A DNA stretch of 64,000 nt from Ascidia mentula (lineage: Eukaryota > Chordata > Ascidiacea > Phlebobranchia > Ascidiidae), in assembly GCA_947561715.1 (NCBI GenBank), contig OX387199.1, positions 9,181,001 to 9,245,000 on the forward strand, written 5' to 3'. Shown piece after piece: positions 49,175 to 60,929 of the stretch. The position numbers and the translations under genes were made by a program. Position 1 is the first letter of the stretch; each line of letters begins with the position of its first letter. The notes under the pieces were generated by a model, which was given only the letters and a program-made list of their open reading frames with translations, was not told the origin of the DNA and did no database searches.

Positions 49175-49914
49175 ATGAATGTTACAAAATCGCTAAGAAA
49201 AGCTGACTTTGACGCCAGGCTAAGGCTGCGAAGGAAATTGAATGCAGGCTTCTAACTAAGAACGATCTTCCACAAGTTGTCGAATTTTTGGAAAAGTTTT
49301 ACACCATGCGTAATCCGATGAGGAATATCTTTAAAATAACAAGGGAAGACGTCGGCGATCGTGACAAAGTGCGAGCTGCAATTAAAATCAAAGACAACGC
49401 ATCGTTCGGACTTTTTCACAAAGGAACCAAGCAATTAGTAAGCATGTCATTGAACAGTATTCATGAAAAAAACTCGCTTAATCCAAAACCAACTGACAGC
49501 GAAATTGCGGCCGGGATGAAGGGTTACGAGCCAGTGATGAGGTTTGCCCGCTATCTGGAAAGAGACCTTTTTGAGGCTCTGGACGCTAATAAGTTTATGA
49601 TGCAAGGCTTGGGAGCGACCGATCCAGAATACTCCGGTTTGTGGCTAACGAAGTACTTTAAGATCGCTGATTTAGAAGACGAGATAGCCCGAAAAGCTGG
49701 TTGTGAGTACATAGTGGGAATGACAGTTTCGCGGTTTTCGCAAAGACGCATGGAGGAAAATCCCGACTTTGTGATGCTTAGAGAAGTGAAATACGCCGAA
49801 TACGTTGATCCTTTAACCGGGCAGAAACCTGATTTGTCTTTGTCACCAATCCACACTGCTGCTCGAGTTTACTACAAACGCTTAAAGCCGATCTCCAAAC
49901 GGGCCAACTTGTAA
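49175..49914 (+). pseudogene. GNAT-type acetyltransferase copy 1, N-terminal frameshift
   Basis: It aligns along its length with the intact copy at 51,757-52,491, including the EYSGL and SRFSQRRMEENP motifs. Compared with that copy, 4 nt are missing in the segment encoding FKARQAKAAKE, so the natural ATG at 49,175 is out of frame with the rest. The remainder, from about 49,250 to the stop at 49,914, is open and could start at the ATG at 49,306, giving a shortened protein of about 202 residues. Whether that form is used is unknown. Confidence 0.6.
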
Positions 49915-50049
49915 TTCCATATGTTGGCAGTGGTTGACTTATTTCCTGTACCTGTAACGAATATTTACTTTTGCGTAACTTTTAATTATAATCATTCCGT
50001 AATTTACTGAGTTCATTGAAAAGTTTTGCGCAAATTCCAACTTGTGACA

Positions 50050-50572
50050 TTTTCACACTCAGGAGTTCGCGGGGAGATTAGGGTGAAAGGCAACGCTTCG
50101 TTTGGTCATTTTTAAAACAGAAACCATACACCATGCTGATGCATAGTGTGCATGAATAAAACTCGCTTGAGGTTACACCGTCGGATGGCGAAGTGGTTTG
50201 TGGCTCTTCACAAGTGGAGCCTCTACGAAGATCTTTAAACCACGTGGAGGGCGACACCAACAAATTCCTAATGCAGGGAATGGGAACCACTGATCCACAA
50301 TATGGCGCTCTTAGACTTTGGGATGCTTTCGATATTTGTGGTCGGCGACCAGAAAAGCAGGCTGCCAATACATGGTTGTGATTGCTTTTTTAGCGTTTTC
50401 GAGGCGGTACGTTGAAAGGAATGAAACATTTTCTGTTCTGAGAGAAGTGAAGTATGTGGACTATGTGGACCCATTAACTAGAAAAAGGCCTGATTTGGCG
50501 CACTCGCCTATTCACTCCAGTGCAACTCTATTTCACAAGAGGACACCGTTGGTCAAGCGGTCCAATATTTAG
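50050..50572 (+). pseudogene. GNAT-type acetyltransferase copy 2, decayed
   Basis: Fragments of the same family are recognisable: KGNASFGHF, MGTTDPQYGALRL, REVKYVDYVDPLTRKRPDLA and HSPIHSSATLFHKR. They lie in different frames and are separated by stops. The end matches the tail fragment at 52,665-52,801, so this is a separate, older copy. Confidence 0.6.
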
Positions 50573-51756
50573 ACAAGGGACTAAGGCACGATCAATAATA
50601 ATGAACTTGGAAAATTCGGGTTACCTGTTTGTGTTTATTTCGAAAAAGCCAGGTTTTAATTTGTTTTGCCGGACATGTAAACTGTATGCGTGGTTCCACT
50701 TTGCTAATAGTAAGTTTGTTACGCTTGAGTGATTTTGATCATGTAACTTCAGCCATGGCCAATTTATCGCATGGTTTCACATTTTGGGATATCTTATTTG
50801 TGACATGAGCATCACTAAAAACAAATTACGACTTTTAACACGTATTCTGCATGTATGACCTTTCCTTTATTATATGTGTTTTTCTTCGTTCCCATTTGTA
50901 ATTATGTTGTGATTTCATACGCTTCATAGTGCTTTGCAAATGGCACATCTCTTATAATAAAATGTGTCCAGACATCTTGGGGCGATTTCACTGCAGAGAG
51001 ACAGTTGGAAGGGACATTTAGCCAAATTTAAGCCAACAGGCCTAAGTATAATCTCTGTAAATTTGGTTCCTAAAAGTAACCATCCCCATTTGTGCTTCAA
51101 ATATCTGTTTTTTACATTTATTAGAGGTATTAAGACCAAGAAACGATCTTCGCAATCAGAATCAACTTGGAAACGCGGTCGATTCTGTGTTAAGGGTTAT
51201 GTCGTTACATTGCATCTGAACGTCGGTATTGTCGCTGAACTTGTTTAATCCGAACCTAAGCACACTTGAGTTTGCTGGCGTAAAATGTTTGCTGAAGTGA
51301 AGTTAAATATTGACTACGGCTTGAAGCACATGCACAAAGCTATCCGGCCCAGGAATACTGGCTCTGCTTCAACAGATGAGAAATTTGACCAGATTGCTTG
51401 TATTTGAAAGTTGATACAGAAACTCTGCAAATACGGTTGATACAAAAACTTTGCGCATAACTTAAGATGGGTAGGCAAAGTTATTTACAGTAGATATTTT
51501 GTGGAGTTTGTTCGAGTCTTTATTAGTCCGAGTACTGTTGATCCCAAGTAGAAGTTATTTTTGCGCCACATACAAATTATTTGATTTGATTTATAAGATT
51601 TATGTCAATTAGTGTGTCGCGAAATAAGATACGATTTTGCTGCAATGGCTTAGACATTTAACTGAATTGCATTTTTCTTATGTTTATCAAGATACCACAT
51701 TATTAAAACTAGTGAGTGGCTGCAAATTTAGACAAAGAGGAAACTTTTGTCCTAAA

Positions 51757-52491
51757 ATGAATGCTACAAAACGAACAAAGAAAAACGACTTTAAAGCCAG
51801 ACAGGCGAAGGCAGCGAAGGAAATTGAATGCAAGCTTCTAACTGAGAAAGACCTTCCACAAGTTATCGAGTTTCTAGAAAGGTTTTTCACGACACGTAAT
51901 CCGGTAAGGGATATCTTCAAAGTTCAAAGGAAAGACGTTGGCAATTACGACAAAGTGCGAGCCGCGATGTGTATCAAAGACAACGTATCGTTCGGCCTTT
52001 TCCACAAACGCACCAAGAATTTGATCTATGTGTCGATATGTTGCTTTTATGAAAAAAACTCGCCCAAACTAACTAACATAGATATTAACGGGACGAAAAG
52101 ATTTGAGCCAGTAATAAGGTTTACCCGGTATGTCGAAAGAGGCCTCTTTGAAGCTTTGAAAACGGGTAAGTTCATGAAGCTGGAATTAAGGGCCACCGAT
52201 GCAGAATACTCCGGACTGAGGCTAAGGAAGTACTTTAAGATTCCTGATTTAGAAGACGAGATAGCCCGAGAAGCTGGTTGTGAGTACGTAGTGGGAATGC
52301 CAGTTTCGCGGTTTTCGCAAAGACGCATGGAGGAAAATCCCGACTTTGTGATGCTCAGAGAAGTGAAATACACAGAATACGTTGATCCTTTAACTGGGCA
52401 GAAACCTGATTTGTCTTTGTCACCAATTCACACTGCTGCTCGAGTTTACTACAAACGCTTGAAGCCGATCACAAAACGGGCCAACCTGTAA
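51757..52491 (+). CDS. GNAT-family N-acetyltransferase-like protein
   Basis: An intronless frame of 244 residues starting MNATKRTKKNDF. The order of blocks fits the GNAT fold: an N-terminal region LLTEKDLPQVIEFLERFF, a central strand region, a motif-A-like segment ATDAEYSGLRLRKYF (matching the acetyl-CoA loop region, but without a full R/QxxGxG/A), and a motif-B-like segment AREAGCEYVVGMPVSRFSQ followed by the F-x-x-L-REVKY end. An acetyl-CoA-dependent transferase is inferred; the substrate is unknown. It is the only copy of this local family without a frameshift. The single exon could reflect retroposition. The tighter start at 51,757 is preferred because it aligns with the ATG of the other copies. 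Confidence 0.6.
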   Translation: MNATKRTKKNDFKARQAKAAKEIECKLLTEKDLPQVIEFLERFFTTRNPVRDIFKVQRKDVGNYDKVRAAMCIKDNVSFGLFHKRTKNLIYVSICCFYEKNSPKLTNIDINGTKRFEPVIRFTRYVERGLFEALKTGKFMKLELRATDAEYSGLRLRKYFKIPDLEDEIAREAGCEYVVGMPVSRFSQRRMEENPDFVMLREVKYTEYVDPLTGQKPDLSLSPIHTAARVYYKRLKPITKRANL

Positions 52492-52664
52492 TATACACAG
52501 AAAATAATCTTTGGTTTATTCTCATTTTTCCCCTTGATTTCACTTTGATTGATATTTCTTGTATGCATTGGTCTGTTGCTAATTGACTTTCAGTAACAGT
52601 TACAGTTTTTGTGATTCAATTATTTGGGATATTGTGGATCAAATTCTGAAACACACTATTCTCT

Positions 52665-52801
52665 TCCACCTCATATACCAACATTCTGCGAATACGTGGT
52701 TGCGATTGGAAAAGAAATGTAATTGGGTGCTTTCGCCAATTCATTCGAGTGCAACTGTGTTTCACAAGAAGACACCTTTGGTCAAACAGTTCAATATTTA
52801 G
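52665..52801 (+). pseudogene. Acetyltransferase tail fragment
   Basis: The last segment (LSPIHSSATVFHKKTPLVKQ and stop) matches the end of the decayed copy at 50,050-50,572. The upstream part is largely deleted. The inverted counterpart is near 56,867-56,980. Confidence 0.55.
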
Positions 52802-54138
52802 ACAAGCGACTAAGGCACGATCAATAATTTTGGGTTCACCTGCTTCCGTTTATCTCGAAAAAGCCATGTTTGACTTTGTTTGCAGGAAGTTTATGTCAAC
52901 AGTTTGCGTGGTTTCAATTTGAGTAATTTTCCGAACGCTTGAGTGATTTTCCGAAGCCGCACGTTGGGTTTTGTTGGATCCGTGTTTGACAGCTAATTTA
53001 TTGCGGTTATTTTTGTTAATTCAGAAGACAAATGGTTAAATTCCATCACAGATCTGCTTTTGATTTAAATAAAAAATGCCTAAAATTAATCTAGCTGTCA
53101 GATGGTAATTTTAATTGGTCAAGAACATAAAATTAAAAAACCTTGTGATTTTTTGTATGCCCTGATCGATGTGTGTGAAGCAAGCAGTAGGGATTCAATT
53201 TTATTTATCACGCGTTATTACCTTCATTTGACAGCCTTTGCACGAAAATCATTAGTTTATGCCTGTGTAAACGGCTATGTCTGCATTGTAGCTTCGCTAA
53301 TACATGCGTAAATGGACGTTTAGCAACAAACCGACTAAGGTTATTAAGGTGCGCGATTCCAGCAAAGAACCGACCTGTTACTGACAATGACTTTTCTTTG
53401 CTGAATTCGTGCATCTTCGAAGTAAAATTAGAAAATATTAGTGGCCACGACAAACAAAACAACATTAATAGTTGCAAAGATGACATACAACGTCTAGTTC
53501 ACAGAGACAAATAATTGGTGAGCTAAATGGCCTGCAATGAAGACAAACGTCAACTGCAGCTCGTCGAAATGATGCATGAGATTCCGGAAAGTCGTACAAT
53601 AGTTGGAAGATTAAAAAGCTTTTGAGATTGTAAATGAATGCTCGAGATAATCTTGTTACGCTTTACTCCATGCGTCATAGGTCGTATGTAATTTTCTTTG
53701 CTCGCAGCTTCGACGACGGTTGATACCACTTCAACGTTTTACACAAATTAATGACGTTTACACAAATAAATGTCGGCATGAGCCTGTGGGAGTATTTCAA
53801 AAAGTTCGAAATGCAAGAAGAAATTGCCAGAAATATTTGTTGTACAAAGTGCTAAAAGAAGTTAAAGTGCATGTGACACGGAAAAATCAAAATGTTAATA
53901 ATTAAACTAAGAGATGTTCATAACTTTAGAACATTTTTTGCGAAAAAGTAGTTTTATACGGCGACTGGTTTCTGAGATACAGCTGATCAAAGTCGCACTT
54001 TTACCGCTGCGAACGAAAATCGTGCAAAAATGAGGTTATTGTTACGTGACGTCATAGAAGGCGCTACAGTCGTGCGAGTGCTGGTAGCAAACCTTATGCG
54101 TAGAAACGAAAAACATTGTAAAATTAATTTAGTATAAG

Positions 54139-54193
54139 ACCTGCAGACAGGTGTACACACTGTTTCGACGTGTAAGGTCTCATCAGTGCAGCT
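54139..54193 (-). ncRNA. Hammerhead ribozyme, diverged copy in the spacer
   Basis: Minus strand: CUGAUGA, GAAA and the GUC triplet are kept. Stem I has 5 bp plus a mismatch, stem III is ACAG/CUGU, and stem II is reduced to GAC/GUC by a change. Probably weak. It is followed by the element-specific hairpin word gctagctggtagactagc up to about 54,250. Confidence 0.7.
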
Positions 54194-54959
54194 GGTGACT
54201 GTGGCACATGCTAGCTGGTAGACTAGCAGGCACATAGATTTCCACTTCGATTTTTTAGATTTTTTTTGATGTTTTGTCCACTCACAGCAAAAGATAGAAG
54301 TAGGTTAATTGAATTTTGACCGTCGAGAAAGGCCGACCAAATTAGCTGATTATGCAACACAGTTATTCTGTCATAGTAGCACTTTTTGCCAGGCAGATCA
54401 GTAGCGTTGTCTACGAGTTTTCGTCATAAATGATTTATTTAATTCGCCACAATCAACCACTATGTATTTTTCGCTATATAGTTGTAACTAGAAATGTTGG
54501 AATCATCAAATTAAAATCAACACAAAAGTGAGGTTAAAGTTATGACATCACACCCAAAATGACGTCATGTAATGTCACTGAGCAAAGAAACGCACCATTC
54601 CCGTCTTATCGAAGTACAGAGTAATGTCGTTTCAGCTACACCCTACTGTCTTCCGATAATTAGGGAAAAATAATCCTTGTTTGTGACGTCACAGTGACAA
54701 ATTTTTGTGGGATGTAAAACCCTGTCCTGACCTTTGAGGTAAAGTAATCTGTGGATTCTCCTATGTTTAAAACAATATAAGGCGCCTTCTCCTATCTAAA
54801 CAATGCATTTTTTTTTGGTCGCCGCTACTTTTCGTGCAGTTTTCTACATTTTTTAGTTGACGTCGAACCGAAAAACTTCGGATATATGTTTGTTGTAGAT
54901 GTACCTTTAGTTGTACGCAAAGTTTCTCACATACTAAACTAATTTTACAATTGTGTATA

Positions 54960-55012
54960 AGCTGCAGATAGATGGCCACTGTTTCGACTTAAAAGGTCTC
55001 ATCAGTGCAGCT
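54960..55012 (-). ncRNA. Hammerhead ribozyme remnant, second copy in the spacer
   Basis: CUGAUGA and GAAA are kept, and stem I is intact (AGCUGCA/UGCAGCU). Stem II is partly mispaired and stem III has a C-A mismatch next to the cleavage site (AUC triplet). The element continues to about 55,160 with words related to the body of the 5.4-6.0 kb units. Likely inactive. Confidence 0.6.
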
Positions 55013-56866
55013 GGTGTGACTATAAGACGACTTTGCTGACCAAACGGCCAAGCAAAGACTTCCACTTTGTGGTGACTATACAATCACCGTCATCCGTTGG
55101 GCACCAAACTATAGGTGCAACCTTACGGAGAAAACAATGTGGAAACACTACGGCCAAGTTATAAGATTGTATGGTACAAAGTATTTGCTGGGTCACCTAT
55201 TATGTTCTGAGTTATAAGAAAGTATTAATTTCATTATTCTTGTTTTTTTGTTTTGTATTTTTTGTTTTTTAAGATGTAAATTCAAATTGACCATGGGGAG
55301 CGCTTGATTTCGAAAACTCTCGGGTTATTTCAGCATCTCCCAGCCCACACCTTCACAGCCTTATTATTTGCTCAAACATTATGTGTGAATATGTGTTTGG
55401 GTGGCAAAACAAACGAATGAATGTAAACACTTTCTTTCCAGTAGAGCGTGAAAATTTCATACTAGATTCAAATATACTGGAATCTTCCTAGAACACGTAT
55501 TATAACGCAGTTAATTGAGTGAAAGAATATGTTAACTGTTGTCTTCTTTGCGGTGCAGCTGTACAGTTTTTTCCTGATGCATTAAAACCCACATGTGGTC
55601 AGAGTACAAATTTTAAGTGGAGATATTATTTAGTAGCACTCAAGCCATTAAATAATTAATTTCCTCTTACCAACAGCTTTACGCTTTTCACAGTCAACCC
55701 AAACTGTGTACGTAGCCGAATGCAGTGACTTGGCCTTTATCGGTTCATTTTGTTTGTCAACTGTGGCAACTCTTATTTATTTGCAATAGTGCTTAAAATT
55801 AACGAAACACTATCAAACAATGGTGTTTAGGCCTATTTCATTATATATCTTTGCTTGAGTTTTGTGTGACGTCATTAATTTGTTCAAAAAGTTGCAGTGG
55901 TATCAACCGTCGTCGAAGCTGCGAGCAAAGAAAATTACATACAACCTATGACGCATGGAGTAAAGCGTACCAAGATTATCCCGAGCATGCATTTACAATC
56001 TCAATAGCTTTTTAATCTTCCAACTATTGTACGACTTTCCGGAATCTCATGCATCAGTTCGACGAGCTGCAGTTGACGTTTGTCTTCATTGCAGGCCGTT
56101 TAGCTCACCAATTGTTTGTCTTTGTGAACTAAACATTTGATGTCATCTTTGCAACTATTGATGTTGTTTGGTTTGTCGTGATGGCCACTAATACTTTCTT
56201 ATATTTTACTTCGAAGATTCACGAATTCAGCAAATAAAACGCATTGTGCAAGTCATTGTCAGTAACAGGCCGGTTCTTTGCTGGAAACGCGCATCTTAAT
56301 ATTGAAAGCAACCTTAGTCGGTTTGTTGCTAAACGTCCATTTACACATGTATTAGCGAAGCTATACAATGCAGACATAGCCGTTTACACAGGCATAAACT
56401 AATGATTTTCGTGCAAAGGCTGTCAAATGAAGGTAATATCGTGTGATAAATAAATTTGAAACCCTACTGCTTGCTTCGCACACATCGTTCAAGGCATATA
56501 AAAAATCACAAGGTTGTTTAATTTTATGTTCTTGACCAATTAAAATTAACATCTGACAGCTAGATTGATTTTTGACATTTTTTATTTAAATCAAAAGCAG
56601 ATCTGTGATGGAATTTAACCATTTGTTTTCTGAATTAACAAAAATAACCGAAAGAAAGTAGCTGTCAAACACGGATCCAACAAAACCTAACGTGCGGCTT
56701 CGGAAAATCACTCAAGCCTTCGGAAAATCAAGTGGAACCACGCAAACTGTTGACATAAACATCCTGCAAAACAAATTGAAACATGGCTTTTATCGAAATA
56801 AACAGAAGCAGGTGAACCCAACTTTCCAAGTTCATTATGATTGACCGTGCCTTAGTCGCTTGTCTA

Positions 56867-56980
56867 AATACTGGACTGCTTGAACAAAGGTGTCTTCTTG
56901 TAAAACACAGTTGCACTGGAATGAATAGGTAAAAGTACCAAATTAGACTTCTTTTCCAATCGCAACCATGTATTGGCAGA
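56867..56980 (-). pseudogene. Acetyltransferase tail fragment, inverted copy
   Basis: Counterpart of 52,665-52,801. The block encoding HSSATVFHKKT is still recognisable on the minus strand but has been changed by substitutions and small indels, and the frame is broken. Confidence 0.5.
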
Positions 56981-57082
56981 CTGTTTGTATAAAAGGTGGA
57001 ATAGAATAGTGTGTTTCAGAATTTGATCCGCAATATCCCAAATAATTAAATCACAAAAATTTTAACTATTATTGAAAGTCAA

Positions 57083-57876
57083 TTAGCAACAGAACCAATG
57101 CATGCAAGAATAGAAGAAACCAAAGATTATTTTCTGTGTACAATACAAGTTGGCTCGTTTTATGATCGCATTCAAGCGTTTGTAGTAACCTCGAGCGGCA
57201 GTGTGAATTGGTGACAAAGACAAATCAGGTTTCTGTCCAGTTAAAGGATCAACGTATTCTGCGTATTTCACTTCTCTGAGCATCACAAAGTCGGGATTTT
57301 CCTCCATGCGTCTTTGCGAAAACCGCGAAACTGGCATTCCCACTACGTACTCACAACCAGCTTCTCTGGCTATCTCGTCTTCTAAATCAGGAATGTTAAA
57401 GTACTTCCTTAGCCTCAATCCGGAATATTCTGGATCGGTGGCCCTTAATTCCAGCATCATGAACTTACCCGTTTTCGAAGCTTCAAACAGGCCTCTTTCG
57501 ACATACCGGTGGAACATTATTACTGGCCCTAATCTTTCCGTCCCGTCAATATCTCTGTTAGATAGTTTGGGCTAGTTTTTTTTATAAAAACAACATAACG
57601 ACACATAGATCAAATTCTTGGTGCGTTTGTGGAAAAGGCCGAATGAGACGTTGTCTTGATACATATCGCGGCTCGCACTTTGTCGTAATTGCCGACGTCT
57701 TTCCTTTGAACTTTGAAGATATTCCTTACCGGATTACTTGTCGTGAAAAACCTTTCTAGAAACTCGATAACTTGTGGAAAGTCTCTCTCAGTTAGAAGTC
57801 TGCATACAATTTCCATCGCAGCCTTCGCCTGTCTGGCGTCAAAGTAATTTTTCCTTGTTCGTTTTGTAGCATTCAT
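57083..57876 (-). pseudogene. Acetyltransferase copy, inverted, frameshifted
   Basis: Counterpart of the intact gene at 51,757-52,491. A one-base deletion in the segment encoding AAMCIKDNVSFG breaks the frame near 57,655. The original stop TAA has become TAT, so the second open part runs on for about 20 residues. Motif regions EYSGLRLRKYF and SRFSQRRMEENP remain readable. Confidence 0.7.
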
Positions 57877-57974
57877 TTTAGGATAAAAGTTTCCGCTTTG
57901 GTTAAATTTGTAGCCACTCACTAGTTTTAATAATGTGGTATCTTGATAAACATAACAACAATACAATTCAGTTA

Positions 57975-58201
57975 GAGCTGCAGACAGGGTGTATACACGC
58001 ACTGTTTCGACCTGTAAGGTCCCAACATATCGACGATTGACCGAAAGGTACCACAAAGTGGAAATCTGTGTGCCTGCTAGTCTACCAGCTAGCACAGTGC
58101 CACATCAACAGCTGCACTGATGAGAACTTACAGGTCGAAACAGTGCATGTATACACCCTGTCTGCAGCTCTCATTGATTATTATGGCTCTTTTGCGCATA
58201 T
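57975..58201. mobile_element. Retrozyme-like element with 15-bp target duplication
   Basis: A 227-bp insertion of the 5.4-6.0 kb family, rearranged so that a partial minus-orientation end is joined to a plus-orientation copy. It is flanked by a perfect 15-bp duplication, aatacaattcagtta, at 57,960-57,974 and 58,202-58,216. The empty site is present in the left arm at 51,659-51,673 as a single copy with one base different. Confidence 0.85.
58110..58169 (+). ncRNA. Hammerhead ribozyme in the 58-kb element
   Basis: It has CUGAUGA, GAAA, stem III ACAG/CUGU, the GUC triplet and a 7-bp stem I. One change in stem II (GAACU for GACCU) gives an internal A-G mismatch. Cleavage may be slowed but is plausible. 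Predicted cut between 58,162 and 58,163. Confidence 0.75.
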
Positions 58202-59006
58202 AATACAATTCAGTTAATTGCCTACGCCATTGCAGCAAAATCGTATGTTATTTCGCGACACACTAATTGACTTGAATCTTTTAAATCAAATCTTTGCATG
58301 TCGCGCAAAAATAACTTCTACTTGAGATCAACAGTACACTAAAAAATTGAAATGACGTTGAAACAATCAAGGTGACCGAGTCATGCGTCCACGTGAAAGT
58401 GATTTCCTTATGAAGAATCATGGTTTGCTAGAAAATCAGACCCTCTGGGAGTCCTTTTGCTAATTTTTAGATTAATGCTTATAGACATTTCCCCAACGAA
58501 ATAACACAGTGTCGGACTAATAAAGACTCGAACAAACTCCACAAATATTTACTGTAAACAACATTGCTTACAAATCGAAAGTTATGTGCAAAGTCTCTGT
58601 ATCAACCTTATTTGCAGAGTTTCTGTATTAGCCTTCAAATACAAGCAAGCTGGTCAAATTTCTCGTCTGTTGAAGCAGAGCCAGTATTCCTGGGCCGGAT
58701 AAATAGCAATGTGAATTTGCCGCAAGCCGTATACTCAGTATTTAACTTCACTTCTGCAAACATTTTACGCCAGCAAGTTTTGTCATGCACACTGTGCATC
58801 AGCATGGTGTATGTTTTCCGGTTTCTTTTTTGAAAAAGACCAAACGAAGCGTTGCCCTTCACGTTAATCTCTGCGCGAACTCTTTCGCCATCGCCGATAT
58901 CATCCCTTCTCAGTAAATTGCAGTACGATTATAATCAATAGAAACGCCAAACTAAATAGTCGTTACAGGTAGGAAATAATTTAAGTACTGCCAACATATG
59001 GAATTG

Positions 59007-59375
59007 CAAGTTGGCCTGTTTTGTGATCGGCTTCAAGCATTTGTAGTAAACTCGAGCGGCAGTGTGAATTGGTGACAAAGACAAATCTGGTTTCTGCCCA
59101 GTTGAAGGATCGACGTATTCTTCGTATTTCACTTCTCTAAGCATCACCAAGTCGGGATTTTCTTCCATGCGTTTGGCGAAAACCGCGAAACTGTCATCCC
59201 CACTACGTACTCACAAACAGCTTCTGGGGCTATATCGTCTTCTAAATCAGAATCTTAAAGTACTTTCTCAGCCACAAACCGGAGTATTTGGGATCGGTGG
59301 CTCCAAAGCCTTGCGTCATCAACTTATTAGCGTCCAGAGCCTCAGACAGGTCTCTTTCTAGATAGCGTTCGACTA
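59007..59375 (-). pseudogene. Acetyltransferase copy 1, inverted, truncated
   Basis: Counterpart of the 3' part of the copy at 49,175-49,914. It encodes MEENPDLVMLREVKYEEYVD and on to the stop. The upstream part is broken by small indels near 59,250. The copy stops near 59,375, where sequence matching 48,615-48,700 begins, so the 5' half was deleted. Confidence 0.65.
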
Positions 59376-59714
59376 ACAGCCGGGAGACCTTTCCTCCTTT
59401 CCTTATCACCCGAGGAATTATGTAGTCTCGCCCTAACGCGTTTGGTTACATCATACAACAACTGCAGTCACGCTGAATCGATCACATGAGACGAATACTT
59501 GGTCGGGTGAAGATTTGTAAACAACACCTGCGGCAGTAAATATCTATTAATGTTTCCTGACTGTTTCTCCACACAACCAAACAAAACGCTTTGTAATCCT
59601 TTTGCCCCAATTACTACAGTGACTAGTTGCTTGTTCCTCTTTCAGTTAGTAGTTTGGTTTCTCGTTTATTCGCTCGCCCATGCAGTCACAGACGTGTTTG
59701 GTCAGATAATTACC

Positions 59715-59900
59715 CGCCTGAAATCGCAACGTGCTTAATCAGACTTTGGGCCTGGTTAGCACAGAGTGAGTTTAAATCTCAACGGTAGATTGATTTTTCA
59801 GATCTTGCTCCGGCTTGTCGAAAAAAAAGTGACTGAACAAGCTTGGCTGCAGTGCATGGGCTGCGAAGCCTGTGAACCTTATTGGTAACACGTACTCAGG
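59715..59900 (+). repeat. tRNA-like SINE remnant, inverted-arm copy
   Basis: Partner of 47,640-47,850, with the same B-box-like region (gagtttaaatctcaacgg) and the tail word gcttggctgcagtgca. Its divergence from the left copy is similar to that of neighbouring arm sequence, so it was present before the inverted duplication. Confidence 0.4.
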
Positions 59901-60929
59901 AAGGGTGTACATGCTAATAACAACATGGTTTCAGCGCGTTGGGATGTTTGCATCGACATTCATTGAAAAATGTGTTTAAATGTTGTTTCATTCAGCAAAT
60001 GTCTTTCCAACTCCGCTGTAACGTTTGATTACTGATTAGAAAAACGCACAGGAACGTTAAAATGTCCTTGCGCTGTCCATTGATTAGGAACCGGATTTTT
60101 ACATATACAATGTAGTAACCTTTTTTCCGTGGACATTGTTGAGATTGATAAGGACGTTTGTTGAAAATCATCTTAACATGCAGAGATAATTCCTTGACAC
60201 CTGCTAGGACAAAATTGTCGGTTTTGTCGTTTACACACGAGTAAATTGTTTTTTTTGGCTATTTTTTTGACCAAAGTCATTGGTGTACAGAAAAAAACAA
60301 CGGTCGTCTTAGCATGGTCATATGCAACTGTTAAAGCAGAGTCTGAATGAATTCCCATGCGTATGTGTCGCAACTTCACATCAGCAAACACGTTTACTTC
60401 AGGAAACTCCAATGTACTTTGGTTCATTGTAAACAAGTTTCACAATTTTTTTTTAAGGGTTGCTTGAAATAAACCAGTAATAACATTTCATCATGCAATG
60501 ACGAAACAGACTAGCTCCGTTACTTTGTGAAACGTTGAGTAAACGTGGAGTTACTGCCGTATGTCAACAGAAAATAGAAGCGTCTGTTTGGGCAAGAACT
60601 GATTCACTGCATGGCATAAGATTACATCCGGTAAAAGTCTAATGAAAGCATCCTTTAGTTTAAGAGAAAACAAAGACCAGTGAAGACCTTTAGTATGTAT
60701 TGTTTTAATCAAATAAACGTAACAACTAATCTTATTCCGCGTTGCCACTAGAATTAGCGCATAGCACGTTATGTTTGTGAGCATATTTAGAAAGTTGTAC
60801 TGCGTTTCGAGGTTTACCATGATGAGTAGTTTAAACACAACTTCCAATAATATTTAAATTTTAATATTTTTACTTGATGATTGATTTGCAAGAAACTTGC
60901 TGATGTGAAATATGAACATTTGTACAAAA

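Larger units (their letters stand above)
45190..53757. repeat. Left arm of large inverted duplication
   Basis: This arm runs from intron 4 of lipoxygenase D to about 53,757. It is found in inverted order at 55,868-62,187. Matching landmarks include lipoxygenase exons 1-4, the tRNA-like SINE, the acetyltransferase copies and the word cgcagcttcgacgacggt near 53,703. Similarity is high but imperfect, with many substitutions and indels. The left arm contains DNA missing from the right arm, notably about 48,180-48,610 and part of 48,700-49,550. Confidence 0.85.
53758..55867. other. Spacer between the inverted arms
   Basis: About 2.1 kb with no gene. Two diverged hammerhead-bearing repeats lie in it (54,136-54,250 and 54,958-55,160) in the same orientation. 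The rest is AT-rich and shows no frame or repeat that I can name. Confidence 0.6.

Noticed and set aside
53102-53311. A 69-codon frame that is also present in the other arm (56,361-56,552)
   Set aside because: The five or so differences between the copies all change the amino acid, which is not what a selected protein shows. It looks like a chance frame kept by the duplication.
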